A DNA stretch of 64,000 bases from assembly GCF_003149145.1 (NCBI RefSeq), contig NZ_QGDQ01000004.1:1-64000 (forward strand). Direction: 5' to 3'. Below the pieces are notes generated by a model. That model worked only from the letters and a program-made list of their open reading frames with translations, did not search any database and had not been told where the DNA came from. Position 1 is the first letter of the stretch, and every line of letters begins with the position of its first letter. This DNA is from Quadrisphaera granulorum. GTDB taxonomy: Bacteria; Actinomycetota; Actinomycetes; Actinomycetales; Quadrisphaeraceae. The position numbers were made by a program, and so were the translations under genes. Positions 14,813 to 22,065 of this stretch are shown piece after piece.

Positions 14813-16012
14813 GTGCCCGCGAAGCGTCCTGCCCACCGTCCCCCGAACCGCCGCCGGATCCCACCCGTGCGCGCCTCTTCTCGCACCACACCACTGGAGA
14901 AGTTCAGGTCGCTGCACGAGGAGGTGGCCGACTGGCTGCGGCAGACGGTGCCCGGCATGCCGGAAGAGGCTGTCGTGCCCGTGCTCACGGACATGGAACT
15001 CGCGGTGCGCCTCGCGCAGGAGGCCGCCGGGCTGCAGCACCTTGGGGCGTGGACAGGTGCCCACGTGGAAGGCGTGCTGGTCGCGGCGGCGACGGTGCAG
15101 AAACGACTGCACGAGCAGGCAGGCCCCGAGGGCGTGGACCCGTCGGTCGCAGACTTCGGCAACCGTGTCGCCGCAGCCCTCAGCCCGTTGACGGTCTTCC
15201 TCATGAGCACGGGCCGGTGGACGGGCACCCGGGACGACTTCATCGAGGTGCGCGCCATCCTCGACCAGGTCTCCCCCACGAGCGTCGACGCGCGGGCGCT
15301 GACCGAGGTGCTCGATCGCCCGGAAGACCGCGAGGCCACCGCCGCAGCGCTCGCGCAGACACCGTTGGGCCAGCACCTGGTGTCGCTGCTGCGGTGGCAC
15401 TCCCCGCACCGCGACATCGACCAGAACGGCCTCCTCCTCCCCACGGACGTCGCCGCTGCGGCTGTCGCCGTCGGCCTGGAACCCACCGGTCCGCTGGAGA
15501 GCATCCGCGACGCACCGCGCCTGCTCCACCTGCTGGCGGGCCTGGAAGCCGCCGAACTGCTCGACCGCTCCAGCGGACGTGCCGTGCCCGTGGTCAGCGC
15601 GGACGCCCTGGCCAGCGAGACGCCGCTGAACGCCGAGCAGCTGGTGGTCGCCGCGGCCGGGGCCCTGAAACTGCTCCTCGAGGAGGCCAGCGACGCCGAC
15701 AACGACGACGAGGTGGGCCCGCCGCGGACGAGCGCGCTCATGCTCGCCGCTCTGCCACTGCTGTCTACCGCGGCCATCGGCGGCGAGGTGACCGCCGAGA
15801 TGCTCCGGCAGTCCGACCAGATGGCAGGCAGCTCGATACTCATCGCCGAGCTGCGTGACCTCGGCGTGCTCCGCGACGGCAGCCAGCCGGGCGGCCTGGT
15901 CGTCACGCCTGGGCTGGAGCACCTGCTGGCCAGGCCAACGCTCCAGCTGCTCGAGGAGGCCACCGGCGAAGAGACCTGGGACGACGAGGACTGGGACGAC
16001 GACGAGGACTGA
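14813..16012 (+). CDS. Acidic-tailed protein of an unrecognised family (intact member)
   Basis: This 399-residue protein is the only complete member of a family with four traces in the window. Starting at GTG 14813 it has a basic N-terminus (MPAKRPAHRPPNRRRIPP), a long Ala/Leu-rich helical body with repeated short motifs (LSPLTVFLMSTGRWTGTRDD; IRDAPRLLHLLAGLEAAEL), a probable winged-helix-like block (ILIAELRDLGVLRDGSQPGG, then LVVTPGLEHLLA) and a very acidic C-terminus (TWDDEDWDDDED). No signal peptide, membrane segment or catalytic signature is visible, so it is probably cytosolic. It sits downstream of repeat copy B and upstream of a toxin-antitoxin pair. Function is unknown; I do not recognise a domain. 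Confidence 0.7.
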   Translation: MPAKRPAHRPPNRRRIPPVRASSRTTPLEKFRSLHEEVADWLRQTVPGMPEEAVVPVLTDMELAVRLAQEAAGLQHLGAWTGAHVEGVLVAAATVQKRLHEQAGPEGVDPSVADFGNRVAAALSPLTVFLMSTGRWTGTRDDFIEVRAILDQVSPTSVDARALTEVLDRPEDREATAAALAQTPLGQHLVSLLRWHSPHRDIDQNGLLLPTDVAAAAVAVGLEPTGPLESIRDAPRLLHLLAGLEAAELLDRSSGRAVPVVSADALASETPLNAEQLVVAAAGALKLLLEEASDADNDDEVGPPRTSALMLAALPLLSTAAIGGEVTAEMLRQSDQMAGSSILIAELRDLGVLRDGSQPGGLVVTPGLEHLLARPTLQLLEEATGEETWDDEDWDDDED

Positions 16013-16077
16013 GCGAGCAAACTGCCGGACCTGTGGACAGCGCGAGCGGGCTGTCCGAGGGTTCTGCCATGGTCGAC
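15947..16077 (+). repeat. Long direct repeat, left copy
   Basis: This segment covers the last 66 bp of the acidic-tailed gene and 65 bp beyond. It is repeated at 17298-17409 with a small deletion in the acidic tail and few other changes. Together with repeat copies B and C it shows that the whole 14559-16077 unit was once duplicated. Confidence 0.85.
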
Positions 16078-16087
16078 GCACCAAGAG

Positions 16088-16126
16088 TTGACCGTCTCCC
16101 TGTTTGCCCCTACTTTTTTGGGAGAC
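16088..16126 (+). promoter_or_regulatory. Promoter with overlapping inverted-repeat operator for the HTH/RelE-like pair
   Basis: TTGACC (16088-16093), a 17-nt spacer and TACTTT (16111-16116) form a good sigma-70-type promoter. An inverted repeat GTCTCCC (16094-16100) and GGGAGAC (16120-16126) brackets the -10 region, which suits autorepression by the HTH antitoxin. GGAGGT and ATG 16143 follow. The elements are seen; their use is inferred. Confidence 0.6.
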
Positions 16127-16142
16127 CGTGGAGGAGGTCACC

Positions 16143-16655
16143 ATGAGCGTCATCGACACCGAGGCGACAGCAGCGCTCCGTGACCTGAGCCGCGTCACGA
16201 CCTTGGTGGAAGTCGCCGAGGATCTGGAGGGACGCGACGAGGCGCTCCAGCCCCTGGCGCGGCGCCTCCGGGACGCGGTGTCCTCACAATGGGAGGCAAT
16301 TCCCCCGATGCGGCTCAGCGTCGCAGCCTCGGTACTAGGAGTCGACGTCAAGACGGTGCGGGCATGGATGGAGCGCGGGCTCTTGGAGCGCGCATCGTCG
16401 GCCTCGACATCACGGATGCTCGTGACGGCGCCGTCGGTGTGGCTCGTCATGGATGCGCTGAGCGCACTGCGCGAGGCAGGGCAGACTCGCGGGCTAGCTG
16501 AGGCCGTGATGCGGCGTTTGCGCGACGATGACCTGGCCGCGGATCCCGAGTTCGCGGAGGGCATCGCACAGTGGCGCGCAGGGCTCCTCGCCGACCCGAT
16601 CGTGCTCCCTGAGGACGACGCCGACGACGCTGCCGGGGAGCCCGCTTCAGCGTGA
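16143..16655 (+). CDS. Helix-turn-helix antitoxin-like protein
   Basis: The 170-residue protein contains MRLSVAASVLGVDVKTVRAW followed by MERGLL, a MerR/excisionase-like HTH (residues about 56-81). A helical part (LSALREAGQTRGLAEAVMRR) and an acidic, flexible tail (EDDADDAAGEPASA) follow. That architecture is common in HTH antitoxins encoded before a RelE-like toxin. ATG 16143 is preceded by GAGGAGGT at a good distance; an upstream TTG at 16104 lies inside the promoter. The stop overlaps the next GTG by 4 nt. Confidence 0.65.
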   Translation: MSVIDTEATAALRDLSRVTTLVEVAEDLEGRDEALQPLARRLRDAVSSQWEAIPPMRLSVAASVLGVDVKTVRAWMERGLLERASSASTSRMLVTAPSVWLVMDALSALREAGQTRGLAEAVMRRLRDDDLAADPEFAEGIAQWRAGLLADPIVLPEDDADDAAGEPASA

Positions 16656-17095
16656 CGCAGGTCAGACAGGTCAGGCCTACACCGAGGGCAGCTTCGCAGA
16701 TCAGCGCGCTGACCAACGAGAACAAGGACGCGTTCGAGCAGTGGGTGCGCGAGGTCCGCAGGCAGGGCTGTGCGGCCATGGAGTACGCGCTCACCGGCGA
16801 GGATCTCGCCGGGCTGTGCTGCAGTCACCTGCGTGGAAGGTGGCGTGTCATCGCGGCCTTCCCTGAGGCAACTCTCGTGGTGGTGGTCGCTGTCGGAGAG
16901 CATCGGGACGGCAAGCCCGACGACGTCTACGACAGCCTCTACGCCGCGATGGGGATCGAAGAGCCGCCGGGCCGGCGGGACAAGCCCTCGTGCTGCGAGC
17001 CGGACGGTTCCGACCCTGCGGTCAGCGGAGAGCTCGTGGATGCGGTCTCGCGGCGGGTTCGTGGAGCCGCCCGTCGAGGCAGACGACGTTCGTAG
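16652..17095 (+). CDS. RelE/ParE-like toxin candidate
   Basis: This 147-residue protein starts at GTG 16652 in the GTGA overlap. The core has DAFEQWVREVRRQGCAAMEY, HLRGRWRVIAAFPEATLVVV and VAVGEHR, resembling the RelE-superfamily pattern (basic residues, L-x-G-x-W-R, strand, then H-R) with a Y-D-x-L-Y motif near the end. The C-terminal 40 residues are Arg-rich (RRVRGAARRGRRRS) and may bind RNA. It pairs with the HTH protein as a probable type II toxin-antitoxin operon. Toxicity and RNase activity are inferred only. Confidence 0.6.
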   Translation: MTQVRQVRPTPRAASQISALTNENKDAFEQWVREVRRQGCAAMEYALTGEDLAGLCCSHLRGRWRVIAAFPEATLVVVVAVGEHRDGKPDDVYDSLYAAMGIEEPPGRRDKPSCCEPDGSDPAVSGELVDAVSRRVRGAARRGRRRS

Positions 17096-17191
17096 CGATT
17101 CCTGAGCACGGACACGGCGTCTCGCACCGACGCCCACGCCCGCGGGCCATGCGCTGGGCCCGGGAACCGGGCAGCGCCGGACGCCACGTTG

Positions 17192-17409
17192 TCGCCGTCG
17201 TCGTCCCCATGAAACTCCACATGGACCGGACCTTTTCGGGAGACGTCCGGCCCCTCGGAGAACCGAACACTCAGAGTCCTCTGGCCATCCCCTCAACCTG
17301 CTCGAGGAGGCCACCGGCGAAGCCCACTGGGACGACGAGGACTGAGCGAGCAACTGCCGGACCTGTGGACAGCGCGAGCGGGCTGTCCGAGGGTTCTGCC
17401 ATGGTCGAC
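17192..17409 (+). repeat. Stem-loop element copy C fused to a scrap of the acidic-tailed gene
   Basis: Bases 17192-17284 match copy B from TCGCCGTCGTCGTC and CCCCAT through GGACCGGACCT, TTCGGGAGA and CGGCCCCTCGGAGAA, then jump directly to CCGAACAC, so the hairpin has been deleted. Bases 17298-17409 match 15947-16077. The unit 14559-16077 therefore reappears here with about 1.3 kb lost. This is what fills the 353-bp gap between the RelE-like toxin and the Uma2 gene. Confidence 0.85.
17298..17345 (+). pseudogene. 3' scrap of an acidic-tailed family gene
   Basis: CTGCTCGAGGAGGCCACC onward encodes LLEEATGEAHWDDED and TGA, the last residues of the family. It is joined to repeat copy C and has no start or body. 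It is the fourth trace of the family in the window. Confidence 0.75.
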
Positions 17410-17448
17410 ACCCACGACGCCGACAACGCGCAGGAGGGAAGGACACCG

Positions 17449-17976
17449 ATGAGCACGCTCTTCGTAGAGAACGACCCAGTCGTAGAAGCCCTGCTCGCCC
17501 GACGTCGCGAGCTCGGGCTGGACGGCAAGGACGAGGTCTGGGAGGGGGTCTACCACGTGGCGCCGCACGAACACGGCCGCAACGGCGTCACGGCCATGGC
17601 GCTGGTCGAGCACCTGAACGCCACAGCTCGCCGCGCCGGACTCCAGCCAGGCGGCTCGTTCAACCTCGGTGAGCCCGGTGACTTCCGCGTCCCCGACCTC
17701 GGCTTCCACCGCGCCGGGGAGCCGTCTCAGCTCTACTACGCCTCAGCGGCGCTGGTGATCGAGGTGCTCAGTCCCCGCGATGAGACCTTTGCCAAGTTCG
17801 GCTTCTACGCCGCCCGCGGCGTCGAGGAGGTGTGGGTGGTCGACCCGCTGACCCGGTCGGTACGTATCTGGCAGCTCGATCCGACCACGGTCGACTACCG
17901 CGAGACCGGCTCCAGCGACCTGCTCGGCCTCACCGCCACCTCCGTGGCCGAGCAGCTGGCCTGGCCCGAGGGCTGA
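17449..17976 (+). CDS. Uma2-family (DUF820) endonuclease-like protein
   Basis: The 175-residue protein shows the Uma2/DUF820 PD-(D/E)xK-like core: FRVPDLGFHRAG, then SAALVIEVLSPRDETFAKFG, FYAARGVEEVWVVDPLTRSV and RIWQLD. The E-V-L-S-P and the D-E-T...K-F pattern are typical. Family members are predicted restriction-type nucleases of unclear target, abundant in mobile and cyanobacterial genomes. ATG 17449 is chosen because GGAGGGAAGG lies 7 nt upstream; ATG 17401 lies within the duplicated segment. Confidence 0.85.
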   Translation: MSTLFVENDPVVEALLARRRELGLDGKDEVWEGVYHVAPHEHGRNGVTAMALVEHLNATARRAGLQPGGSFNLGEPGDFRVPDLGFHRAGEPSQLYYASAALVIEVLSPRDETFAKFGFYAARGVEEVWVVDPLTRSVRIWQLDPTTVDYRETGSSDLLGLTATSVAEQLAWPEG

Positions 17977-18055
17977 GCCCAGCAGGCCGCCCAGCGTCGC
18001 CCCGTTGCTGCCGGCGAGAGACAGCACCATCACGAGACACGACAAGAGAGACCCT

Positions 18056-19510
18056 GTGGCGAAGAACAAGAAGACCCGGCAGCGCACGCAGCGTGCCTCC
18101 CTCGAACGCCGCGCCAAGCGCCTCGATGGCAGGGGCCAACGCGCCGATGCCGGGTTCGGATCCGGCGCGGCCTTCGGCCTGGGCGGTGGGGAGTCCGGAG
18201 CACCGCTCGACCCGGCCGTCGCTGTCCGCGACGCCATCGACGACGCCATCGCCCAGGCGGCCAACGCCGCCGGCTGCCGCTGCTCACGTGACCACTCAGG
18301 TCAGCTCGACGCGGTGATGCCCCCTCTGGTGGACGCGTCGGCGCCGGTGGCGCGACTCCCCCGCGTGCAGGCCGCCGCCATGGCGCACGTGCGCGCCATG
18401 CTGCTGGCGGTGGTGGAGCAGCGGTGGCAGCAGGGCTGGGAACCCGCAGACGTCCTGCGCCTGGCGCGGCGCCGCCTCAGCCGCGTTCACGTCTACCTGC
18501 TGGGGGCGGCAGTGGCCGAGCAGCTCTCCCGCTACCCGGCAGACTCCGTGGAGGTCCGCTGGGACGACCAGCTCCAGGCAGCGGGGTGGCGCTCCCGCGC
18601 AGAGGGCGCCTCGGCACTGGCCGACGCCATGGGCAGCTGGCCCGGCGGGTGGCCGGCGCTGGCGCGGCCCACCGTCGAGCTGATCGGCATGCTCGCCGCC
18701 CAGGGCACGCTCCCGCCCGTCAGCGCAGCGCCCGGGGGCCTGGCGCAGAAGGCACGCGCGGCCAGGTCGTCAGCTGATCGTGCTGCCGACGTCGACGCCA
18801 AGGTCCTCGCCAAGGTGCGCGCCCTGCTCGCCAAGGCGGAGTCCACCGACTACCCTGCCGAGGCGGAGACGTTCACCGCCGCCGCGCAGAGCCTGATGGC
18901 CCGTCACAGCATCGACGCAGCCCTGTTGGCAGCCAGCCAGCCCGACAGCGGACAGGGCGACGGGGTCCGCTGCCTGCGTCTCGACGTCGAAGCCCCGTAC
19001 GAGAACGCCAAGGCGCTGCTGCTGCAGTGCATCGCCGACGCTAACCGGTGCCGCGCGGTATGGGCCTCAGACGCCGGCTTCTCCAACGTCATCGGCTACC
19101 CCAGCGACCTGCTCGCGGTGGAGGTCCTCTACACGTCGCTGCTCGTCCAGGCCCTCACCTCCCTCACCGCCGCAGGTCGCAGCGCGGAGGCCGGAGCCCG
19201 CAGCCGGTCCGCGACGTTCCGGCGCTCCTACCTGCACTCCTACGCCCAGCGGATCGGTGAGCGCCTCACGCTGGCCTCCGAGACCACCACCAACGAGGTC
19301 GCCGCCGGCACGTCACAAGCTCTGCTGCCGGTGCTCGCCGCACGCAGCAAGGCCGTGGAGGACACGGTGGAGGAGCTGTTCCCCCACGTCCAGCGCAAGG
19401 CCACCTCGACGGTCGACCCCGCCGGGTGGGCGTCCGGGCGAGCAGCCGCTGACCTCGCCTCCCTGGCCCCCGGCGCCGAAGTCGGCGACGGAAGCACCGC
19501 GGGACGCTGA
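18056..19510 (+). CDS. DUF2786-domain protein
   Basis: The 484-residue protein begins MAKNKKTRQRTQRASLERRA from GTG 18056, a basic nucleic-acid-like N-terminus. DUF2786 is clear in the centre (KVLAKVRALLAKAESTDYPA, EAETFTAAAQSLMARHSID, about residues 248-285). A C-terminal domain follows (AKALLLQCIADANRCRAVW, then SAT-F-RRSYLHSYAQRIGER) that usually accompanies DUF2786. The biochemical role is unknown; the family occurs in phages and actinobacteria. It follows the Uma2 gene by 79 bp on the same strand and may be co-transcribed. Confidence 0.8.
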   Translation: MAKNKKTRQRTQRASLERRAKRLDGRGQRADAGFGSGAAFGLGGGESGAPLDPAVAVRDAIDDAIAQAANAAGCRCSRDHSGQLDAVMPPLVDASAPVARLPRVQAAAMAHVRAMLLAVVEQRWQQGWEPADVLRLARRRLSRVHVYLLGAAVAEQLSRYPADSVEVRWDDQLQAAGWRSRAEGASALADAMGSWPGGWPALARPTVELIGMLAAQGTLPPVSAAPGGLAQKARAARSSADRAADVDAKVLAKVRALLAKAESTDYPAEAETFTAAAQSLMARHSIDAALLAASQPDSGQGDGVRCLRLDVEAPYENAKALLLQCIADANRCRAVWASDAGFSNVIGYPSDLLAVEVLYTSLLVQALTSLTAAGRSAEAGARSRSATFRRSYLHSYAQRIGERLTLASETTTNEVAAGTSQALLPVLAARSKAVEDTVEELFPHVQRKATSTVDPAGWASGRAAADLASLAPGAEVGDGSTAGR

Positions 19511-19609
19511 GCGTGCCCCACCCCGACGTGACGATCAAGGACGTTGTGCACGGCGGACGGTGGCGCGGAGGTCACGCGACAGCGTGGTGCCGCGCGGGCG
19601 CGGCCGTCC

Positions 19610-19623
19610 GTCGTCGTCCTCAT
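19610..19623 (+). repeat. GTCGTCGTCCTCAT motif copy
   Basis: This copy is identical to 9480-9493 and lies in the 153-bp convergent gap between the DUF2786 and AAA ATPase genes. It is preceded by GCGCGGGCGCGGCCGTCC; the same GCGCGGGCGCGGCCGTCCG recurs at about 21905, next to the AAA-gene fragment. Confidence 0.4.
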
Positions 19624-19663
19624 CCATCCGGAAAGGGGCGGCCCGCATGCAAGCGGTCGCGCG

Positions 19664-21094
19664 TCAGCGCCAGGCGTCGACCAGCTGCTCGGGGCCAATC
19701 ACTGTGAGGGCGACACCTCCGCCGACCCGGCTGCCCGCCCGGCTCACCACGAGCAGCGGGGTAGCGCTGGATGCTCCCGGCACGCGGTCGCGCGCGCGGA
19801 CCAGCTCAGAGAGGTCGTGCTCGTCGAAGGGCTGACGCTCCAGCCACTTCACCGACCCCACGGCCGTGACGCGGTCGGCGACCGGAGCTCGGTCAGCTAC
19901 CACCAGGTCCACCTCGACGTCGTTGCTGCGCGTCCAGTAGCCGCCGACCACGCCGTCAGCGCCCCCACGGTGCTCGACGTCCAAACGCGCCAGTGACTCC
20001 CTGACCAGCGGCTCCACCGCCCGGCCACGCCACGAGGGCCACGAAGCCTTGATGCGTTCCAGCACCCGGTCTCCCCTGCCCCTCTCGACCTCCGCGAGGT
20101 GGGGCCCGAGGAAGGCGAGCCAGAACCGCAGGTGGGGATCGGCCACGCGATAGCGCTTCTCGCGCGACGCCCTGGTGGACAGCGGCACGTCAGCAGCGAC
20201 CACGCGCTTGTCCTGCAGCAGCTCCAGAGAGCGCTGCAGCGACGCGGCCTGCAGTCCTCCCGCCTTCTGGCCGATCGCCGAGAAGGTCCGCTCCCCCGCA
20301 CCGATCGTGCCGAGAACCCGGCGCGCCTGGACGTCGGAGGGGAACTCCGCCGCCAGCGACCTCTCGCCACTGACCACCAAAGCCGACGTCGACCTGCCCA
20401 GCACCTCCTCCAGGTGCTCCCACAGCGTCAGACCCGGTCGCCACTCCTCGCAGACCATCGGCAGTCCACCCGTCACCAGCTGCGCATCGATCGCGTCGGC
20501 GGCCTCGAGGCCGACCATCTCGCCGACCTCCGCCGGACTCAGCGGCGGCACCACCAGCTCCGTGGCCCGCTGGTGGAAGGGACGCCCGTAGGCGTTGAGC
20601 GCCTCCATCATCGCCAAGTCGGACCCGATCCCCACGAGCAACAGCTGCCGCCTGGACAGCACCCTGTCGAAGACCTTCTGCAGCGTGCCCTCCAGTGCCG
20701 GCTCCTCGCCGGTCAGGTACGGCAGCTCATCGAGGACGACGACGGCGGGGCCATCAGCCGGCAACGCACTGGCCACCAAGCCGAGCGCGGCTTCCCACGA
20801 CCCAGGGGTCACCTCGGCGAACAGCTCAGCGCCGGGCAACGACGACGACGCCACCTCCTCCGCGAAGAGCCGCAGCTCAAGGTCAGGGCGCTGCCGAGAG
20901 GCGGTGAAGTAGACGTGAGGCACCCCGGTCCGCTGGAGGAACTCCTCCACCAGCCGCGACTTGCCCACACGACGACGACCCCGCACCAGCAACGCTCGCC
21001 CGGGCCGCTCCCCGCCGGCCCTGACGACGTCGAGGAGACGCTGCAGCTCCTCGAGCTGCCCCCGCCGACCGATGAACGCCCCTGCCTGACCCAC
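19664..21094 (-). CDS. AAA-type ATPase with DUF234 C-terminal domain
   Basis: This 476-residue protein belongs to the ATPase_2/DUF234 group. Walker A is LLVRGRRRVGKSRLVEEF (residues about 35-52), Walker B is VVVLDELPYLTG, and sensor-like LLLVGIGSDLAMM follows. A winged-helix region (IGQKAGGLQAASLQRSLELL, RYRVADPHLRFWL) leads to the C-terminal nuclease-like DUF234 part (VEVDLVVADRAPVADRVTAV, then GSVKW). Such proteins are STAND-like NTPases of uncertain role, often in mobile or defence contexts. The GTG at 21094 follows a TAGTAT box by 6 nt, so the transcript may be leaderless. Confidence 0.88.
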   Translation of the reverse strand: MGQAGAFIGRRGQLEELQRLLDVVRAGGERPGRALLVRGRRRVGKSRLVEEFLQRTGVPHVYFTASRQRPDLELRLFAEEVASSSLPGAELFAEVTPGSWEAALGLVASALPADGPAVVVLDELPYLTGEEPALEGTLQKVFDRVLSRRQLLLVGIGSDLAMMEALNAYGRPFHQRATELVVPPLSPAEVGEMVGLEAADAIDAQLVTGGLPMVCEEWRPGLTLWEHLEEVLGRSTSALVVSGERSLAAEFPSDVQARRVLGTIGAGERTFSAIGQKAGGLQAASLQRSLELLQDKRVVAADVPLSTRASREKRYRVADPHLRFWLAFLGPHLAEVERGRGDRVLERIKASWPSWRGRAVEPLVRESLARLDVEHRGGADGVVGGYWTRSNDVEVDLVVADRAPVADRVTAVGSVKWLERQPFDEHDLSELVRARDRVPGASSATPLLVVSRAGSRVGGGVALTVIGPEQLVDAWR

Positions 21095-21140
21095 GACAAA
21101 ATACTATCCCAAGTGATAGTTACGTGGATGATAGTTTCAT
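21095..21140 (-). promoter_or_regulatory. Promoter/operator of the AAA ATPase gene, probably leaderless
   Basis: On the minus strand TAGTAT (21106-21101) lies 6 nt before the GTG start, the spacing typical of leaderless actinobacterial transcripts. It overlaps a dyad ACTATC-N6-GATAGT (21103-21120), and a further GATAGT lies at 21130-21135. The regular repeats suggest a regulator site over the promoter. Confidence 0.5.
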
Positions 21141-21288
21141 GGGTGCCGCTAGGTCTCGAGGGGTGCCGCGGCGGCCTCGGTGACGACGGCCAACCGCAAG
21201 CCTGCTGATGACCGGCTCGTCGTCATCGTCGGAGTTCTACCCCGGGAGGTCCATACGCGGTGCCACGACGTCCGGAGGCGTCCGCTCC

Positions 21289-21347
21289 AGCATGCAGAAG
21301 TCGTCGCCTCGGCCCTCCGAGCCACCCTTTGCCGACTTCTGCATGCT
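21289..21347. repeat. Inverted repeat E1 with 15-bp perfect arms
   Basis: AGCATGCAGAAGTCG (21289-21303) is perfectly complementary to 21333-21347, with a 29-nt GC-rich loop. The right arm contains GCCGACTTCTGCA (21331-21343), which also occurs in inverted repeat E2 at 31965-31977. Confidence 0.7.
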
Positions 21348-21399
21348 CGACGGGACGGGCCCGAGACGTCGGTGACGACGCACACGCTGCGCCACGACC

Positions 21400-21900
21400 T
21401 CATCGACCGAGGACGGCGTCCAACACGTCGAGCATCACCGAGACGCGTCTCAGCATCTGACGCACCCTTCTCGCGCGTGAGGTAGGTCGTGCCGTACTGC
21501 GCGGTGTCCTTGTCCTCGAGGAGCCGCTTGAGCGCTCTCGCGCTCTCCTCGGCCCCACGGATGGTCTCGAGGACGTCAGCCGCCTGACCGTGGTCCTGAC
21601 CTCGCGGACGCTTCCCGAGGAGCCCGCGGTCCAGCTCGGCCCGCGGCCGGTTGGCCCCCGTCGCCGCATCGACCACCGGGTAGAGGACGTGCTCGGTGTT
21701 CAGGACGTACTCCGTGGCGCTCCCTACCCGACGCGCCGAGACGACACCCTGCTCCACGAGCCTCGCGAGCGCGCTGAGCGTCCCGGGGTACGACCCCACA
21801 CCCGCCTGCAGGTGCACCGCACGTCCCGTCAAGGGCACCGGACGGCTCCACAGCGCGAACAGGACCGCCGCCTGCACAGGGGAGATGGGCAGAACCTCGC
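21400..21900 (-). pseudogene. Decayed HEPN/MNT-type toxin-antitoxin remnant
   Basis: On the minus strand a winged-helix part (ISPVQAAVLFALWSRPVPLT, then YPGTLSALARLVEQGVVSAR and SATEYVLNTEHVLYPV) resembles the HTH of nucleotidyltransferase antitoxins. It passes abruptly into AEESARALKRLLEDKDTAQY and G-T-T-Y-L-T-R-E-K, a HEPN-like C-terminus. Near 21470 the frame shifts, and RQMLRRVSVMLDVLDAVLGR completes it, ending at 21400. The nucleotidyltransferase body and most of HEPN are missing. Family assignment is inference from these short segments. Confidence 0.45.
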
Positions 21901-21904
21901 GACG

Positions 21905-22065
21905 CGCTGCGCGGGCGCGGCCGTCCGTCGGCAACGCACTGGCCGCCAGTCCGAGCGCCGCTCCCCACGACCCGGGGGTCACCTCGGCGAACAGCTCACC
22001 GCCGGGCAACGACGAGGCCGCCACCTCCTCCGCGAAGAGCCGCAGCTCAAGATCAGGGCCGCCGC
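21905..22065 (-). pseudogene. Duplicated internal fragment of the AAA ATPase gene
   Basis: The minus strand encodes DLELRLFAEEVAASSLPGGE and LFAEVTPGSWGAALGLAASA, nearly identical to residues about 78-120 of the ATPase at 19664-21094 (DLELRLFAEEVASSSLPGAE...). It is cut at both ends, continuing into the HEPN/MNT remnant on one side. A third short trace (GCGAGCCGCAGCTCAAGGC) lies at 22139-22157. The fragments indicate that a second, related ATPase gene once stood here. Confidence 0.75.

Noticed and set aside
12609-17409. A true integron
   Set aside because: No tyrosine-recombinase integrase or attI-like site is seen in the window, and the element lacks the R-box pattern of attC; only the layout is similar.
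14753-17446. An 897-codon open frame on the minus strand
   Set aside because: It is antisense to the intact family gene, the HTH/RelE-like pair and repeat copies, has Arg/Ser-rich low-complexity translation, and lacks any domain; it is a GC-rich shadow frame.
20732-20746. GTC/GAC-rich sequence in the AAA ATPase gene as another repeat copy
   Set aside because: It encodes Walker B (VVVLDE) and is constrained by function.
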